A DNA stretch of 64,000 nucleotides from Hericium rajendrae (Eukaryota > Basidiomycota > Agaricomycetes > Russulales > Hericiaceae), in assembly GCA_033439255.1 (NCBI GenBank), contig CM065889.1, forward strand, positions 1,798,001 through 1,862,000, written 5' to 3'. Shown here one piece after another: positions 35,880-46,480 of the stretch (its first letter is position 1; each line of letters begins with the position of its first letter). The notes beneath the pieces were generated by a model that was given only the letters and a program-made list of their open reading frames with translations, did not search any database and was not told where the DNA came from. The translations under genes were made by a program, and so were the position numbers.

Positions 35880-37030
35880 TTGCACTCTCATTGCCCCTTC
35901 CTTGGCCTGTCTATGCCACATCCACGCCCTGCACACAGCTCGTACACCCCATGCCTGACTCCAACAGGCTGCGACCCCTGTGCATGCCTCCGACCACCAT
36001 CTTCTTCCATGTGCACCAGCATGCACAAGGCTACAGCATGCGTGCATGTGTGTACCACGTGATGTCATCTGCACGACGTCAACAACATGTGCACACAGGC
36101 CACGTCATCACTCATGCCCCACGTCCGTGCATGTGCATGCACCATAGTCCCGTTGCCATGGCAATGGGACTCGGACGTCATTCATGCCTATCGGCCACGA
36201 CCCCACATGCTCGCCTCAATCCCTGCAAGGCCTCATGCTCACGTTCAACACCGTGCACGCTTGCAATGTCCTGTCCATGCACTCAAGCCCCCACACCCAC
36301 TCACAACACCCTGCACCTGCTCACAACGCCTCGGACATGCATGCCATGCCCGGTTGCATGTATGCTCCTGCACCTGCTCAACTCAACATGCCCTGCGTGT
36401 GTGCACATCGATCTGCACAGGTGCACAACAATCACACATGTGTGACGTGCCATACAGTGCCTCTTCGTGCATGCAGAATGTTCTGCAGGCCCGCTTCAGG
36501 CCTCCTGCACATGCTCGACACCTGCGCGTGCCCGACATCCCCCGCACGTGTCCAGCTCCACCTCCACATGTGCACAGATGCCGGTGCATGGCGGCACTGC
36601 AAGACCCCATCCCACAACAATGCATGCACGACACCCAGCATTCACACTCAATGCCACTTGCCTACAACGCCCTGCATGCGCGCATGCTCCCGCATGCCCG
36701 CTCAACACCCCGCACCCTCCAGATGCTCTGCGTACATGCGCAACATCCCACATGCATGTACACAACCTGCATGCATGCACGGCAGCCCTGACCCCATTTG
36801 TGGGCATGGCCACCCACATGCAGCTACACATGGTCCAGCTTGCCGTGCATGGACCATGTATGCTGTGTGCGGCCCACGCCTACCTCTGTGCTCTCTGTGC
36901 TGGCATTCGTGCATGCCGCACCACCTTTTGTATGCACATGCTGTCTTTTGTGTGCCCGCGCTGTCTTTGCACCTGTGCCTGCACCCTCCACAGTGACTTG
37001 CATGCCCTCCGCATCCTGTGCCCTATGCAG
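35880..37030. repeat. Low-complexity array of element F
   Basis: Degenerate CATGCATGTGCACAC/CACCTGCTCAACAC type units, rich in TGCA. Overlapping frames up to 270 codons in two phases on plus are artefacts. Confidence 0.6.
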
Positions 37031-37250
37031 TAGCTCGACTAGCTTATATATGTATGGTAGTAGATTTATTACAATTTATTATGATAAATTCTGACTTGTA
37101 ATATCTGGTGCTTATCTGACTTGTGGTAGTAATCATAGGCATCATAGTAGCCATAGCACACCTTGTTAATCATGATAGCCCTATGTATATCAGACTACAA
37201 GCTATGGAGGCTATGATAACCCTATGAATGTCACACTGTCTGCTATGTAG

Positions 37251-37460
37251 CATCAGGAAGGTTGACAACTTTCTGCTAGACCTGCGAGCAATCTGAGAGC
37301 ATCTGAGAGCATCTGATTGACCTGCAAATTTTCTGATCTTATCTGAGAGTGTCTGATTTATTTGTCAGACAAGATCAGAAAATCTGCAGGTCAATCAGAT
37401 GCTCTCAGATGCTCTCAGATTGCTCGCAGGTCTAGCAGAAAGTTGTCAACCTTCCTGATG
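37251..37460. mobile_element. MITE with CATCAGGAA ends (210 bp), in element F
   Basis: Ends CATCAGGAAGGTTGACAACT and complement, exact AG duplication (37249-37250, 37461-37462). Nearly perfect palindrome; close relative of 17528-17738. Confidence 0.88.
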
Positions 37461-37580
37461 AGGCTATGATAGCTCTCATAGCTCTACATAGCTGGATAAG
37501 CAAACTTCATAGCTCTGATAGCTCAATGATAGCACCTATAATGTAACCTGCAGCTATGTCAAATTTAAATTTCTCAGATG

Positions 37581-38210
37581 AAGATCTTGAAAGGAAGATC
37601 TCAGTTTCAAGTTTTGATTTTTGAGTTCTGGGCAGATTGGGGTCTATGTAGCATGTCTGGAATGTGATTAATCAGTACATTCCAGCACATTTTAGAACAA
37701 TTAAATTGGTGGGGAACTGCCAGACTTACCTTAAGGTCAAGATCTTGGGGGGGAGATCTCAGTTTTGAGTTTTGATTTTTGAGTTCTGGATGGCATGGAG
37801 TCTATGTAGCATATCTGGAAAGCGATTAATCAGTACATTTCAATGCAATTTAGAACAATTAAATCGGTGAAGAACTGCCAAACTTACCTCAAGGTCAAAA
37901 TCTTGGGGGAGATCTCAGTTTCGAGTTTTGATTTTCGAGTTCTGGATGGTTTGGGGGCTATGTAGCATGGCTGGAAAGAGATTAATCAGTAGAGTTGAAC
38001 GCATTTTAGAACGAGAGAATTGGTGAAGAATTGAAGGACTTACCTCAAGGTCAAGATCTTGAGGGGGTAATCTCAATTTCGAGTCTTGATTTTCGAGTTC
38101 TGGATGGTTTGGGGGCTATGTAGCATGGCTGGAAAGCGATTAATCAGTAGAGTTGAACACATTTTAGAACAAGAGAATTGGCAGAGAATTGATGGACTTA
38201 CCTCAAGATC
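37581..38210. repeat. Tandem array, ~157-bp unit
   Basis: Four or so units (starts near 37581, 37725, 37886, 38040) with consensus TTACCTCAAGGTCAAGATCT, a GAGTTTTGATTTTTGAG motif and TAGCATGGCTGGAAAG. The first unit was split by element F. A diverged second group of ~160-bp units (GAGTTCTGCATGGATCAAAA, starts near 38876, 39039, 39197) runs to 39300. Non-coding. Confidence 0.75.
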
Positions 38211-38699
38211 ATTAGAATAATGATAATTGGTTGATTTTCAACTAGGCAGATAGGCTAGCATAGCTCAGAAGGCCTCATCTGGAAGCAGCTATCAATATCA
38301 TTTTGATAAGCTTCAATATACCTTAGTTGGTATCAGATTTAGAGACCTATAAGTAAATTAGTCTGCCAGCTCAGCAAGTTAGATACATACAAGATGACCA
38401 AGGTGAGCCGCCGAGTCAAGTACCTCCTGGTTCCAAACTGTCAACCACTCAGCAGATGACTTGGAGATACCCGTCGAGCTTTGCAGCCAACATGACAAGC
38501 ATGCAGGATGTAAAGCTCATGAGAAAGCAAGACTTTACTGCTGGTGCTTCAAAACTGAAATTTTGATTATATAATCAGTCTTCAAAATCATAGATTTCTA
38601 GGCATTTCTGTACTTATAATATACTATAAGAGTAAACATTGTACTAATGCTAATTGCTCATTGATTATATTATTCTTAGTATTAAAAAATATTAAAAAA

Positions 38700-38790
38700 G
38701 TCTGGCATGAACTGGAATTGAACTTGCAAACTCAAGAGAACTCACACTTCACCACCGAGTTTTGATTATGTAATCATCACATGATCACCA
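38700..38790 (-). repeat. tRNA-derived fragment (SINE-like?)
   Basis: On the minus strand a B-box-like stretch (TTTGCAAGTTCAATTCCAG) in a T-arm context is followed by TGCCAGA and a run of T, like a Pol III terminator. The 5' part does not fold as a full tRNA. A related copy is at 39300-39425 (CAGGTTCAATTTCAG). Possibly a tRNA-related SINE; low certainty. Confidence 0.3.
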
Positions 38791-39299
38791 CCATGGTACG
38801 GCCGTACCATGGTGAAGTGCTCATGTGATCACAACCATGGTACAGCTGTACCATGATGAAGTGCTTCACATTCTATGAGTTCTGCATGGATCAAAATGCA
38901 AAAAATATGGTTCAAAAGCTATAAATGAGTAGTATTCGATCCACTTGAGAACGAGTGAATTGGTGGAGAATTGATTGAGATAACTAAGAATCAAGCATAC
39001 TAGGAGGAAAAATACAGAAGTACTTCGTGTTCTACGAGTTCTGCACAGATCAAAATGCATAAAATATGGCTAGAAAGCAATGAATGAGTAAATTCTGATA
39101 CATCTAAGAATGAGTGAATCAGTCAAGAACTGACTGAGCTAGCTGAGGATCAAGCATACTAGGGGAAAAAATACAGGAATGCTTTGCATTCTGCAAGATC
39201 TGCATGGATCAAGATGCATAATATATGGTTAGAAAGCGATAAATGAGTAGATTCTGGTGCATTTGAGAATGTGTGAATTGGTCAAGAACTGACCAAGTT

Positions 39300-39425
39300 A
39301 CAGTAAACAAAGTGTAAAAGAAAAAGTCTGGCCAGAGCTGAAATTGAACCTGCAAACTCGTTAGATTGAAGATGTGTGATTATATAAGCCAACTGCCTAA
39401 TGGGCATAGTCATCGTTTTGGTGTC
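39300..39425 (-). repeat. Second tRNA-derived fragment
   Basis: The minus strand reads GGCAGTTGGC, then CACATCTTCAATCTAACGAG, then GGTTCAATTTC and CTGGCCAGAC with T-runs. It resembles a decayed tRNA gene but stem pairing is incomplete. Confidence 0.3.
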
Positions 39426-39480
39426 GTTTTCACTATGAAAAGGCGGTATAGAGTAAACGATTCTAAGGAATCGTAAATTC

Positions 39481-39715
39481 TCCATAACAATAAACACATG
39501 AGAAAAACCAAAGAATATCATAAGTCTTCCTAGAGAAAAGATCTTGAAAGAATATTGAAAGAAGACTCAATAACGTCTGTCCCAGAACAGACAATGAAGT
39601 TTTCTCAGATAATCTCAGATCTTCCTCCAATTTTCTGTGACATTATATCTAGTGCTGTTTTAACATCTTTGCTCCAATATTCTTCACATATTCTTCGGCA
39701 TAAAATTGGGCTATG
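39481..39715. repeat. Inverted copy of 28577-28811
   Basis: Shares AATCTCAGATCTTCCTCCAA and TTGAAAGAAGACTCAATAAC with the flank of element J in opposite orientation. In both places it abuts the ~710-bp tandem unit. Non-coding, origin unknown. Confidence 0.6.
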
Positions 39716-39718
39716 CCC

Positions 39719-41400
39719 ACAGTGTAAATGGGTCAGGTTTGGCAAAAATGGTGACTCGGATGCATTTTTGCACCCTCCCTTTTGCGTGAAAAATCCCATT
39801 TTTTGCCAGCAGGCAGTTTCACATCGGGACCACGTTCCTGTCAGAAATCGCTATGGTAGAGTGAGTATCAAGTGACTTGCGCCATGGATGACGTCCGGAG
39901 ACAGTCACCAGGCATCTCGGGCGAGAGTCGGACTGTTAGGACCCTGACATAAGCTGACTAAGTACGTGTCCCATTGGGATCTAAGGATAGCATAGTGTCG
40001 ATGGGACATGGTGGGTTGGCAGGGGTGCTGACTAATAGCATGTCCCAGGACACGATACAGGCACGTGAGGTGGCAGCAGATCGGGGAGGCATCAGGCGAC
40101 ATCTGCAACAGCGACCGAGGCAGCAGGGGCGTATCAGAGACGGCAGGGATGACTGGCAGACCTGCGCACCAAGGCAGCGGGGTGAGAAATAAATTTTGAT
40201 GGATTTTAGCACCACCAGGAATGCCGGTATCGACTGCCCGATGCAGATGTGTGTCCTGATGACACCAGAAATCGAGTTTTCAACGGGACATGCTCCTCTG
40301 CCAGCGGAAGGTGCCGGCTCAGCCAAAAGAGCATGTCCCGTGAAAGCTTAAGGTGCTATATTTTCAACAGGACATGCTCAGCAATGTGCCAAACATGCCA
40401 AGTGCAGTTTTCGACGTGATGCAGGCACGAACTTAGGTAAATGGATCAGGTTCAGCAAAAATGATGACTCAGACACGTTTTTGTGCCCTCCCCTTTGCGT
40501 GAAAAATCCCATTTTTCGCCAGCAGGCAGTTGTACATCGGGACCACGTTCATGCCAAAAATCGCGGTGGCAGAGCGAGTATCGAGCGACTTGCGCTGCGG
40601 ACGATGTCCGGAGGCAGTCGCCGGGCATCTCGGGCGAGGGTCGGACTAGGGTTAGGACCCTGACATAAGCTGACTAAGTGCGTGTCCCGTTGCAATCTAA
40701 ACATAGCTTAGTGTTCATGGGACACGAAGGGTTGCCGGGGGCGCTGACTAACAACATGTCCCGGGACACGTTACGGCACGTGATGTGGCGGCAGATCGGG
40801 GAGGCGTCGGGCAACGTTTGCGACGGCGACGGAGGCGGCGGGGACGCGTCAAAGACGGCGGCGACGACCGAGAGACCCGTGCACCGAGGCGGCAGGGCAA
40901 GAAATGAATTTTGATGAGTTTTAGCGCCGCCAGGAATGCCCGAATCGACTGCCCGATGTGGCTGCGTGTCCCAAGGACACGAGAAATCGTGTTTTTCATG
41001 GGACACGATCCTCTGCCAGCGGAAGGTGACAGGCCAGCCAAAATAGCGTGTCCCATGGATGTCTAAGGTCCTGTTTTTTCTCTGGGACATGCTCGGCAGC
41101 GTGCCGAGCAGGGTTATCGACGTGATGTGGGCAGGAACTTAGGTAAAAGGGCCAGATTCGGCAAAAATGGTGACTCGGACGCGTTTTCGTGCCCTCCCCT
41201 TTGCACGAAAAATTCTATTTTTCTCCCACATGCATATACATACTGGGTGCACGTCTCTGCCAAAAATTGCGGTGGAAGAGGGAGTATCGAGCGACTTGCG
41301 CCGTGGACGACGTCCGGAGGCGGTCGCCGGGCATCTCGGGCCAGCTCGGACTAGGGTTAGGACCCTGACTTAAGCTGACTAACATTGTGTCCCAGCGCGA
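39719..41400. repeat. Tandem repeat, ~710-bp unit, 2.4 copies
   Basis: Units begin near 39719, 40438 and 41145 with GGTCAGGTTTGGCAAAAATG or a variant, and contain GACTTGCGCC, GTCGGACTAGGGTTAGGACC, GTGTCCCGTTGC and CCAGCCAAAA blocks. The third is cut off near 41400, just before the cyclin L gene. Frames on both strands are interrupted between copies, so coding is unlikely. Confidence 0.75.
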
Positions 41401-41611
41401 ACTAAACATAGCTTTGTGCGATCGGCCGCAAATCCGGATCTCGGGTAACCGGAGATCCCGAAATATCGGTGGCAGCACCCGATCAGATGGCTGGCAGTGT
41501 AGACTTCACAGATGAGTAAGACGATTTGACTGATTGTTTACAGGAGACGCGGTCCATAACCAGATGGACGTCGCTCGGTGAAACTTGGGACATAGGACCT
41601 ACAAGTTATCC

Positions 41612-42718
41612 ATGTCTGCCGCTCTTTATCCCCTCGCCTCATGCTCGCAGACCGAGAGAACGCCATCACGAGAAGATGGGATGCCAATCGATCTGGAGGA
41701 GGACCTGCGAGCCTACGGATGTAAGCTTATACATCAAGCTGGCATATTGCTCCAACAGTACGCAGCCTTGTTATTTCAGCGTAAAGGGAAAATTAACCTG
41801 GAATTAGAAAGCAAGTTGCTGTAGCTACTGCTCAGATACTCTTTCAACGGTTTTTCTATGTCAGTTCCATGACGCAGTATGGCATTGCAGTACGTCATCT
41901 CTTTCTCTTTCTCTTTCTCTTTCTCTTTTTCTTTCTCTCTTTCTCTTTTTTTTTCTTTTCTCTCTGTCTTTCTTCCTTAAACATTGTTATTTGAGTATGC
42001 AATCTTAGTCCAAATCGACTTGCACAGGATATTGGAATGGGCGCTTTGTATCTTGCTTCAAAACTCGAGGAATGTGTCATACGCATGCGGGACCTTGTCA
42101 ACGTCTATGATGTTCTCTTGCAGAAGGCAGCACATCCTGCGATATGGACTTCACACCCCCCTTCAAACTTCAAATATGTGCCCATGTCTTACTTTGGAAG
42201 CACGTTTTATGATCTCAAGGATGCGCTTGTTGTCGCAGAAATGCACATTCTCAAGCGCTTAGGCTTCAACGTCCGTGTGGTGCTGCCTTACGGGACCCTG
42301 GTGAACTACATGAGGCTTCTTGGGCTTATTGCGCGAGAAGATGCTGTAACAAGGGCATGGGGGTACCTCAATGATGCGTGTGTATTGCATTTTTCTATGC
42401 TGTTGGACATCATTGAAGATATAGGAAAGCCTTCAAACACCAGTGTATGCGTTGTATGCAGTTCCAACCATAGTCAGCGCGGCCATCCTTCTCACTACAC
42501 GTCATCTTGGTATTTCTCTTCCATCCTCATCATCGAATCCTTGGTGGGAGCTATTTGACGCAGAGTGGAACGATGTGTGGTGTGTATGTGGATATATCAT
42601 GCGATTGTACCGACGCCGCAATCTCGATAAAATGAAGGAAGTAGCTGGTATGGTGGGGAAGAAGGAGGTGCGAAAGTGGATTGGGCAGGTAGACATCAAT
42701 GCATCTACCCGGGCTTAG
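41612..42718 (+). CDS. Cyclin L (transcription/splicing cyclin)
   Basis: Four exons (41612-41757, 41808-41889, 42028-42377, 42430-42718) give 288 aa. The N-terminus MSAALYPLAS is followed by the cyclin-L hallmark RTPSREDGMPIDLEEDLRAY and GCKLIHQAGILL. The first cyclin box covers QVAVATAQILFQRFFYVSSM, GMGALYLASKLEEC and RMRDLVNVYD. The block HPPSNFKYVP is followed by FYDLKDALVVAEMHILKRLG. The second box includes ALYAVPTIVSAAILLTTRHL and WWELFDAEW. Cyclin L partners CDK10/11-type kinases in transcription and pre-mRNA splicing; the C-terminal RS tail of animal forms is absent, as in other fungi. Intron 2 (138 nt) holds a long CTTT tract. An ATG at 41585 would add nine residues. The upstream flank abuts a tandem repeat. 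Confidence 0.95.
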
Positions 42719-42809
42719 GCCAGTGAATAAATATCAGATACTGTTTGCTCCGGAAGGCTAGACAAGCATCTGGATACATTGACATGGTCAGAGCTTGCTC
42801 AAATGTGTG

Positions 42810-43073
42810 ATGAGAACATCTAGACTAGCAAAGAGGAGACCTCGCAATGCCATTGCCACGGAACAACTCTTTCCAGACCCCTCTTTTGAGATGGCCGATT
42901 GTGACGACTATTTCGCTTGCCCGTGTGCGGGTGGCCGTTCATGGTGGTCAAAGTGCCAGAGGAGCCGGTTGCAATTGATTTCCGTACGCGGTTCCAGAAG
43001 AGAGTCAAACTAGTACAAGAAAAGGAGCCCGAGCAACTCGAGGCCAATGCAGACATGACATCCATGACAGCCT
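42810..43073 (+). pseudogene. Possible small coding region, unresolved frame
   Basis: One frame starts MRTSRLAKRRPRNAIATEQL and continues to DCDDYFACP (to ~42935). A second frame then reads PFMVVKVPEEPVAIDFRTRF and QKRVKLVQEKEPEQLEAN to a TGA at 43071-43073. Both look like protein, but no intron connects them in the ~30 bp available. It may be a broken small gene or a misread exon of a larger one. No family recognised. Confidence 0.3.
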
Positions 43074-44032
43074 GATCTCTGCCGGTTTACTTGAACGGGA
43101 TCTCAGACGTCGGACTAGTGCACATTGCACTTCGAGTGCTAGGGAAGAAAGGTACGTTATAAGTACTTATGTCAAGTAATGAAATATCTATGGTGCGGAA
43201 ACCCGTAGGCCGCTACTTTCCGTAGGCCCACACGCGCGCGAGGACTTGATCGGTCTCCCGCTGTATAGGGAGTGCTTATTGTAAGTCAGCCCGGCCTTGG
43301 GATCTCAAAAGTCTCTTAGCCATGGTGTACCGTATACGTCACACTGGGTGCAAACCCCGATAACGCGGACCATGTTTGTGAGAAAATATGGAAAGAGTAT
43401 AGCACTAAGTTACCGATTTGTGCGAGAAATATAAAATTTATCCTGAATACCATTCAAGTTTACGTATTCCGAGCCCGTAACCCATTGGAGAATTTTGAAT
43501 ACAAACGTCGTACGTTCTTTATAATCGTGTTTATGTTAAAGATATGTGGATCATGTAGAAATTTTTGTCATGCTATTAACAACTTTTCCTTAATGTCCGC
43601 ACCTATATGTCGAAGGTGGTTTGGACACTTTTCCCAAGTCCTGCTCCGATTAAGTACGTTGAGATCGGCAGTACTACTTTTTTCATATTTCTTACAGTCT
43701 AGCCCGGTTTTGCACCCTGTGTCATCCACGTCACTGATCAGTCATCAGAATGAAGCTGCAGGATGATCCGTGAGGTCAACTTCCTCTGTACCCTTTGCAT
43801 ATTCGACAGTGCATAATCCTAACAAATTCAGAATATAGTCTATGCGGTAGCAATACATGTTCAAGGAGATAAAAGGTCGGCTGTTCCAGGACTGGCTCAT
43901 TCTCCAGCATTTCATTCATGATATTATGAGCAGAACAAAAAAAATTATATAATACTCAATTTGATTTGCGGTACATCAAGACAACAATTTAAAAGGGGCT
44001 TTTCGTGCTGATTTTTCATCTCTGATGAAATC
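43074..44032. other. Intergenic, no gene seen
   Basis: 3' flank of PDX1 and the region after the cyclin L end. Frames are short and lack splice-consistent extensions. No repeats recognised. Confidence 0.4.
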
Positions 44033-45657
44033 CTACCAACCACGACCCGCCATGCGACCGCCCTGAAGATTTGCATCGCTACCTCAACGACAAAATTAGA
44101 CACTGCAAAGAGAACAGAAAAACAGCTGCACGGACATAGAAAGGCCGACCATGGGCGCACCCAGATCCTCCGATATCTGTCTCATAGTCAGTTTCTGAGT
44201 AGCATGAAAAGTTTCCGACGTTTCGCCTGCACACCTCAGCAAGAATTTTGGGATTGTTGTAATGCGTAACCTAGCGAGAGTATCAACATAAACATCCAGA
44301 AGGTTAATCATTCCACGTACGGCTTGGACGATCGCTCGCGCACGTTTCGCAGGATCGCCAGACTGAAATCAAAAATGGCTGAGGGGGTATCAAGGCAAAT
44401 TGCGTATATGAACATACGTGGAAGATGCCTGAGCCTACGAACACTATGTCGCTTTTATTGTTAGCTAGAAAGACAATGTACGGACAATTATTGCTACTTT
44501 ACCTCCGTCACAGCCCAACTGCATCATCAGAGCGGCGTCAGCTATAAATGAAGTGTTGACTATGATTATTGCAGTTAGGAATGATAAACAGACGAACCAG
44601 GTGTTGCGATGCCTCCGGCAGCGAAGTTTACGACAGGCAAACGCTTCAATCGCGCAGTTTCCTTCAAGAGATGGAAAGGTGCTTGAATTTCCTTGGCATA
44701 GGCGAACAGCTCTTCTTCGCTCATCACTGATGCCTTGCGAATCTCGCTGGCAACAGCGCGCTGGTGGCGGACTGCCTCCACAACATTGCCAGTACCGGCT
44801 TCACCTTTTGTACGGATGAATGCGGCCCCTTCTGAGATGCGACGAAGAGCCTCGCCGAGATTGCGTGACCCACAAACAAATGGCATCTTGAACGCATGCT
44901 TATTGATATGATGTTCGTCGTCTGCAGGGGTCAGGACCTCAGATTCATCGATATAATCGATCCCAATGCTTTGCAATATCTTTTTAGGGTGCAAATCAGA
45001 AAAAGAGACGGAGATGGGATGTGCAGAACATACTTGGGCCTCCACGAAATGTCCGATGCGCACTTTAGCCATGACAGGGATTGTCACCGCCGCGACAATT
45101 TGTTTGATCATGTGTGGGTCACTCTACCAGACGAACATTAGTTGATCCTGCCGAAGGCCCAATCTATACTCGATGCTATACCATTCTGGCAACACCACCC
45201 TGCGCGCGAATGTCGGCGGGTACTCGTTCGAGGGCCATGACCGCACAAGCGCCAGCCTCTTCAGCTATCCGCGCCTGAGACGTAGGCCAGTGAAACATAA
45301 TCAGGGAACCGGATTTTCACTCAGAACATTGTAGCATGCCAACGCACCTGCTCCGGAGTAGTTACATCCATGATAACACCACCCTAGAAGAACGATACAC
45401 GATTCAATAGAGAAGAGACAATTGCGGCTGCTCCATTCACCTTCAACATCTGAGCAAGACCTGACTTGACCTATTCAACACAATAAGGCGTTATCCGGAA
45501 GAATAAAGAATGCGAAAAGGGTGGAAGCAGAACATACACCGAACGTTCCCAAGTTGCTGCTTCCGCCGTCTTTACCCTGGACGCGGGTTGGCGCACCAAC
45601 AGCAGAGCTCGCAGAACTTGCTGCAACTTGTGGAGGAGTTTGTATAGGCGTCGACAT
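44033..45657 (-). CDS. PDX1: Pyridoxal 5'-phosphate synthase, PdxS/SNZ subunit
   Basis: Twelve exons (45657-45538, 45470-45441, 45383-45348, 45274-45182, 45123-45034, 44979-44598, 44541-44503, 44443-44418, 44362-44321, 44270-44235, 44176-44136, 44078-44033) total 981 nt, 326 aa, the family's usual size. The enzyme makes PLP from ribose 5-phosphate, glyceraldehyde 3-phosphate and ammonia supplied by the PdxT/SNO glutaminase. Visible active-site blocks: [12 protein letters not shown] (Asp), [16 protein letters not shown] (the Lys that binds the pentose), [12 protein letters not shown] (second Lys), [20 protein letters not shown] and [19 protein letters not shown] (phosphate binding). It ends GGRMAGRGW. 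The N-terminus is Ser/Ala-rich. The very high intron density, with exons down to 26 nt, explains why it is easily missed. No PdxT gene is in the window. Confidence 0.96.
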
Positions 45658-46385
45658 GATAGGGAGTAAGTAGACTGGACGAGTGAAATAAGGATTCACA
45701 GGCAAGATAAACTCAGTGAGTACTAGTGACTCGAGAGGCTCCGAGACAGTCGGATAGGCGACTCAAAGATGTTTGACATCTTACATAAGCACATTCGACT
45801 CCACGGGCCGCCTCTGGAGCGGCTTCGTTCAGGACCCCCGCAAATTCCGGCAAGTCGAGTTAAGTATAGGTGGGCATTCTTAGTTTGGACCGAAAAAGAA
45901 TTAATTAATTTGAAAAGAATTAAGTAACGATAGCGCCGGCTTCGCGGCAAGGCCCACTACCCTCAGTTGGAACTTGGAAAGTGGCAGACAGAGATTATGC
46001 TGATGCAATTTTTCATTTGAAAGAGGCTAATGTTCGATACATTGGAGAATGTAGGCCAGTCACAATACTCGCATGAAATCCATTCCTTGCAAAGTGATGT
46101 GACATCAGCAACATCAATTTGAATATATTTTGTGAGGACATTGTGCACATCAGCACATAGCAAGGTAAGAAGAGTCTAAAGCAGAGTTCAGACTAGTGCA
46201 CAGCCATCAAAGTTTAAATCTCCTGCAAAAAGTGAAAACACATTTAGCATCCCTATAGACCCACTATCTTAAAAAATAGCAGGGATCAATTCAAGGCAGC
46301 ATGCCTTGCAAGTAAGGCTCTAACTATTTTGTTTATCTACTGTGTAAAAATGATTTTTACTGTTTTTTTTTTAATTACTATCTAT
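45658..46385. other. PDX1 promoter side and repeat-poor intergenic DNA
   Basis: Contains the 5' region of PDX1 (no clear TATA box) and AT-rich sequence. Nothing else recognised. Confidence 0.4.
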
Positions 46386-46480
46386 CATCAGGAACCTTGA
46401 CAACTTTCTGATTGACCTGCAGTGTCTGACAGAATCTGGTGCAAGTCAAATTAGATGTATCAGACAGTTTCAGAAAGCTA
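46386..46480. repeat. Truncated MITE, CATCAGGAA family
   Basis: Left end CATCAGGAACCTTGACAACT followed by TTCTGATTGACCTGC. The complementary right end is missing. Confidence 0.55.

Larger units (their letters stand above)
34468..37580 (+). mobile_element. Element F, CATCTG-family transposon
   Basis: A 3,113-bp element, CATCTGAGAAAT to ATTTCTCAGATG, AA duplication (34466-34467, 37581-37582). The empty site is present in neighbouring tandem units (CTCAAGGTCAAGATCTTG at 38043), which confirms the duplication directly. Subterminal AGCTATCATAGC repeats occupy 34560-34700 and 37130-37560. The core has TTATATAGG on minus (~35325), donors AAG|GTACGC on minus (~35140) and TTAG|GTGAGT on plus (~35737), the hairpin at 35784 and an array at 35880-37030. 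A MITE lies at 37251. No gene. Confidence 0.88.

Noticed and set aside
36087-36996. Cys/His-rich frames of 234 and 270 codons resembling a Cys-rich secreted protein
   Set aside because: Two overlapping frames in different phases within the TGCA-rich array of element F; no signal peptide and no conserved Cys pattern.
38790-38813. Perfect palindrome built on ACCATGGTACG
   Set aside because: Striking, but isolated in tandem-repeat DNA with a partial copy ~45 bp away; no sign of function.
45130-45160. GTTGATCCTGCCG similar to the start of 18S rRNA
   Set aside because: The match ends after 13 bases and lies in an intron of PDX1; no further rRNA sequence follows.
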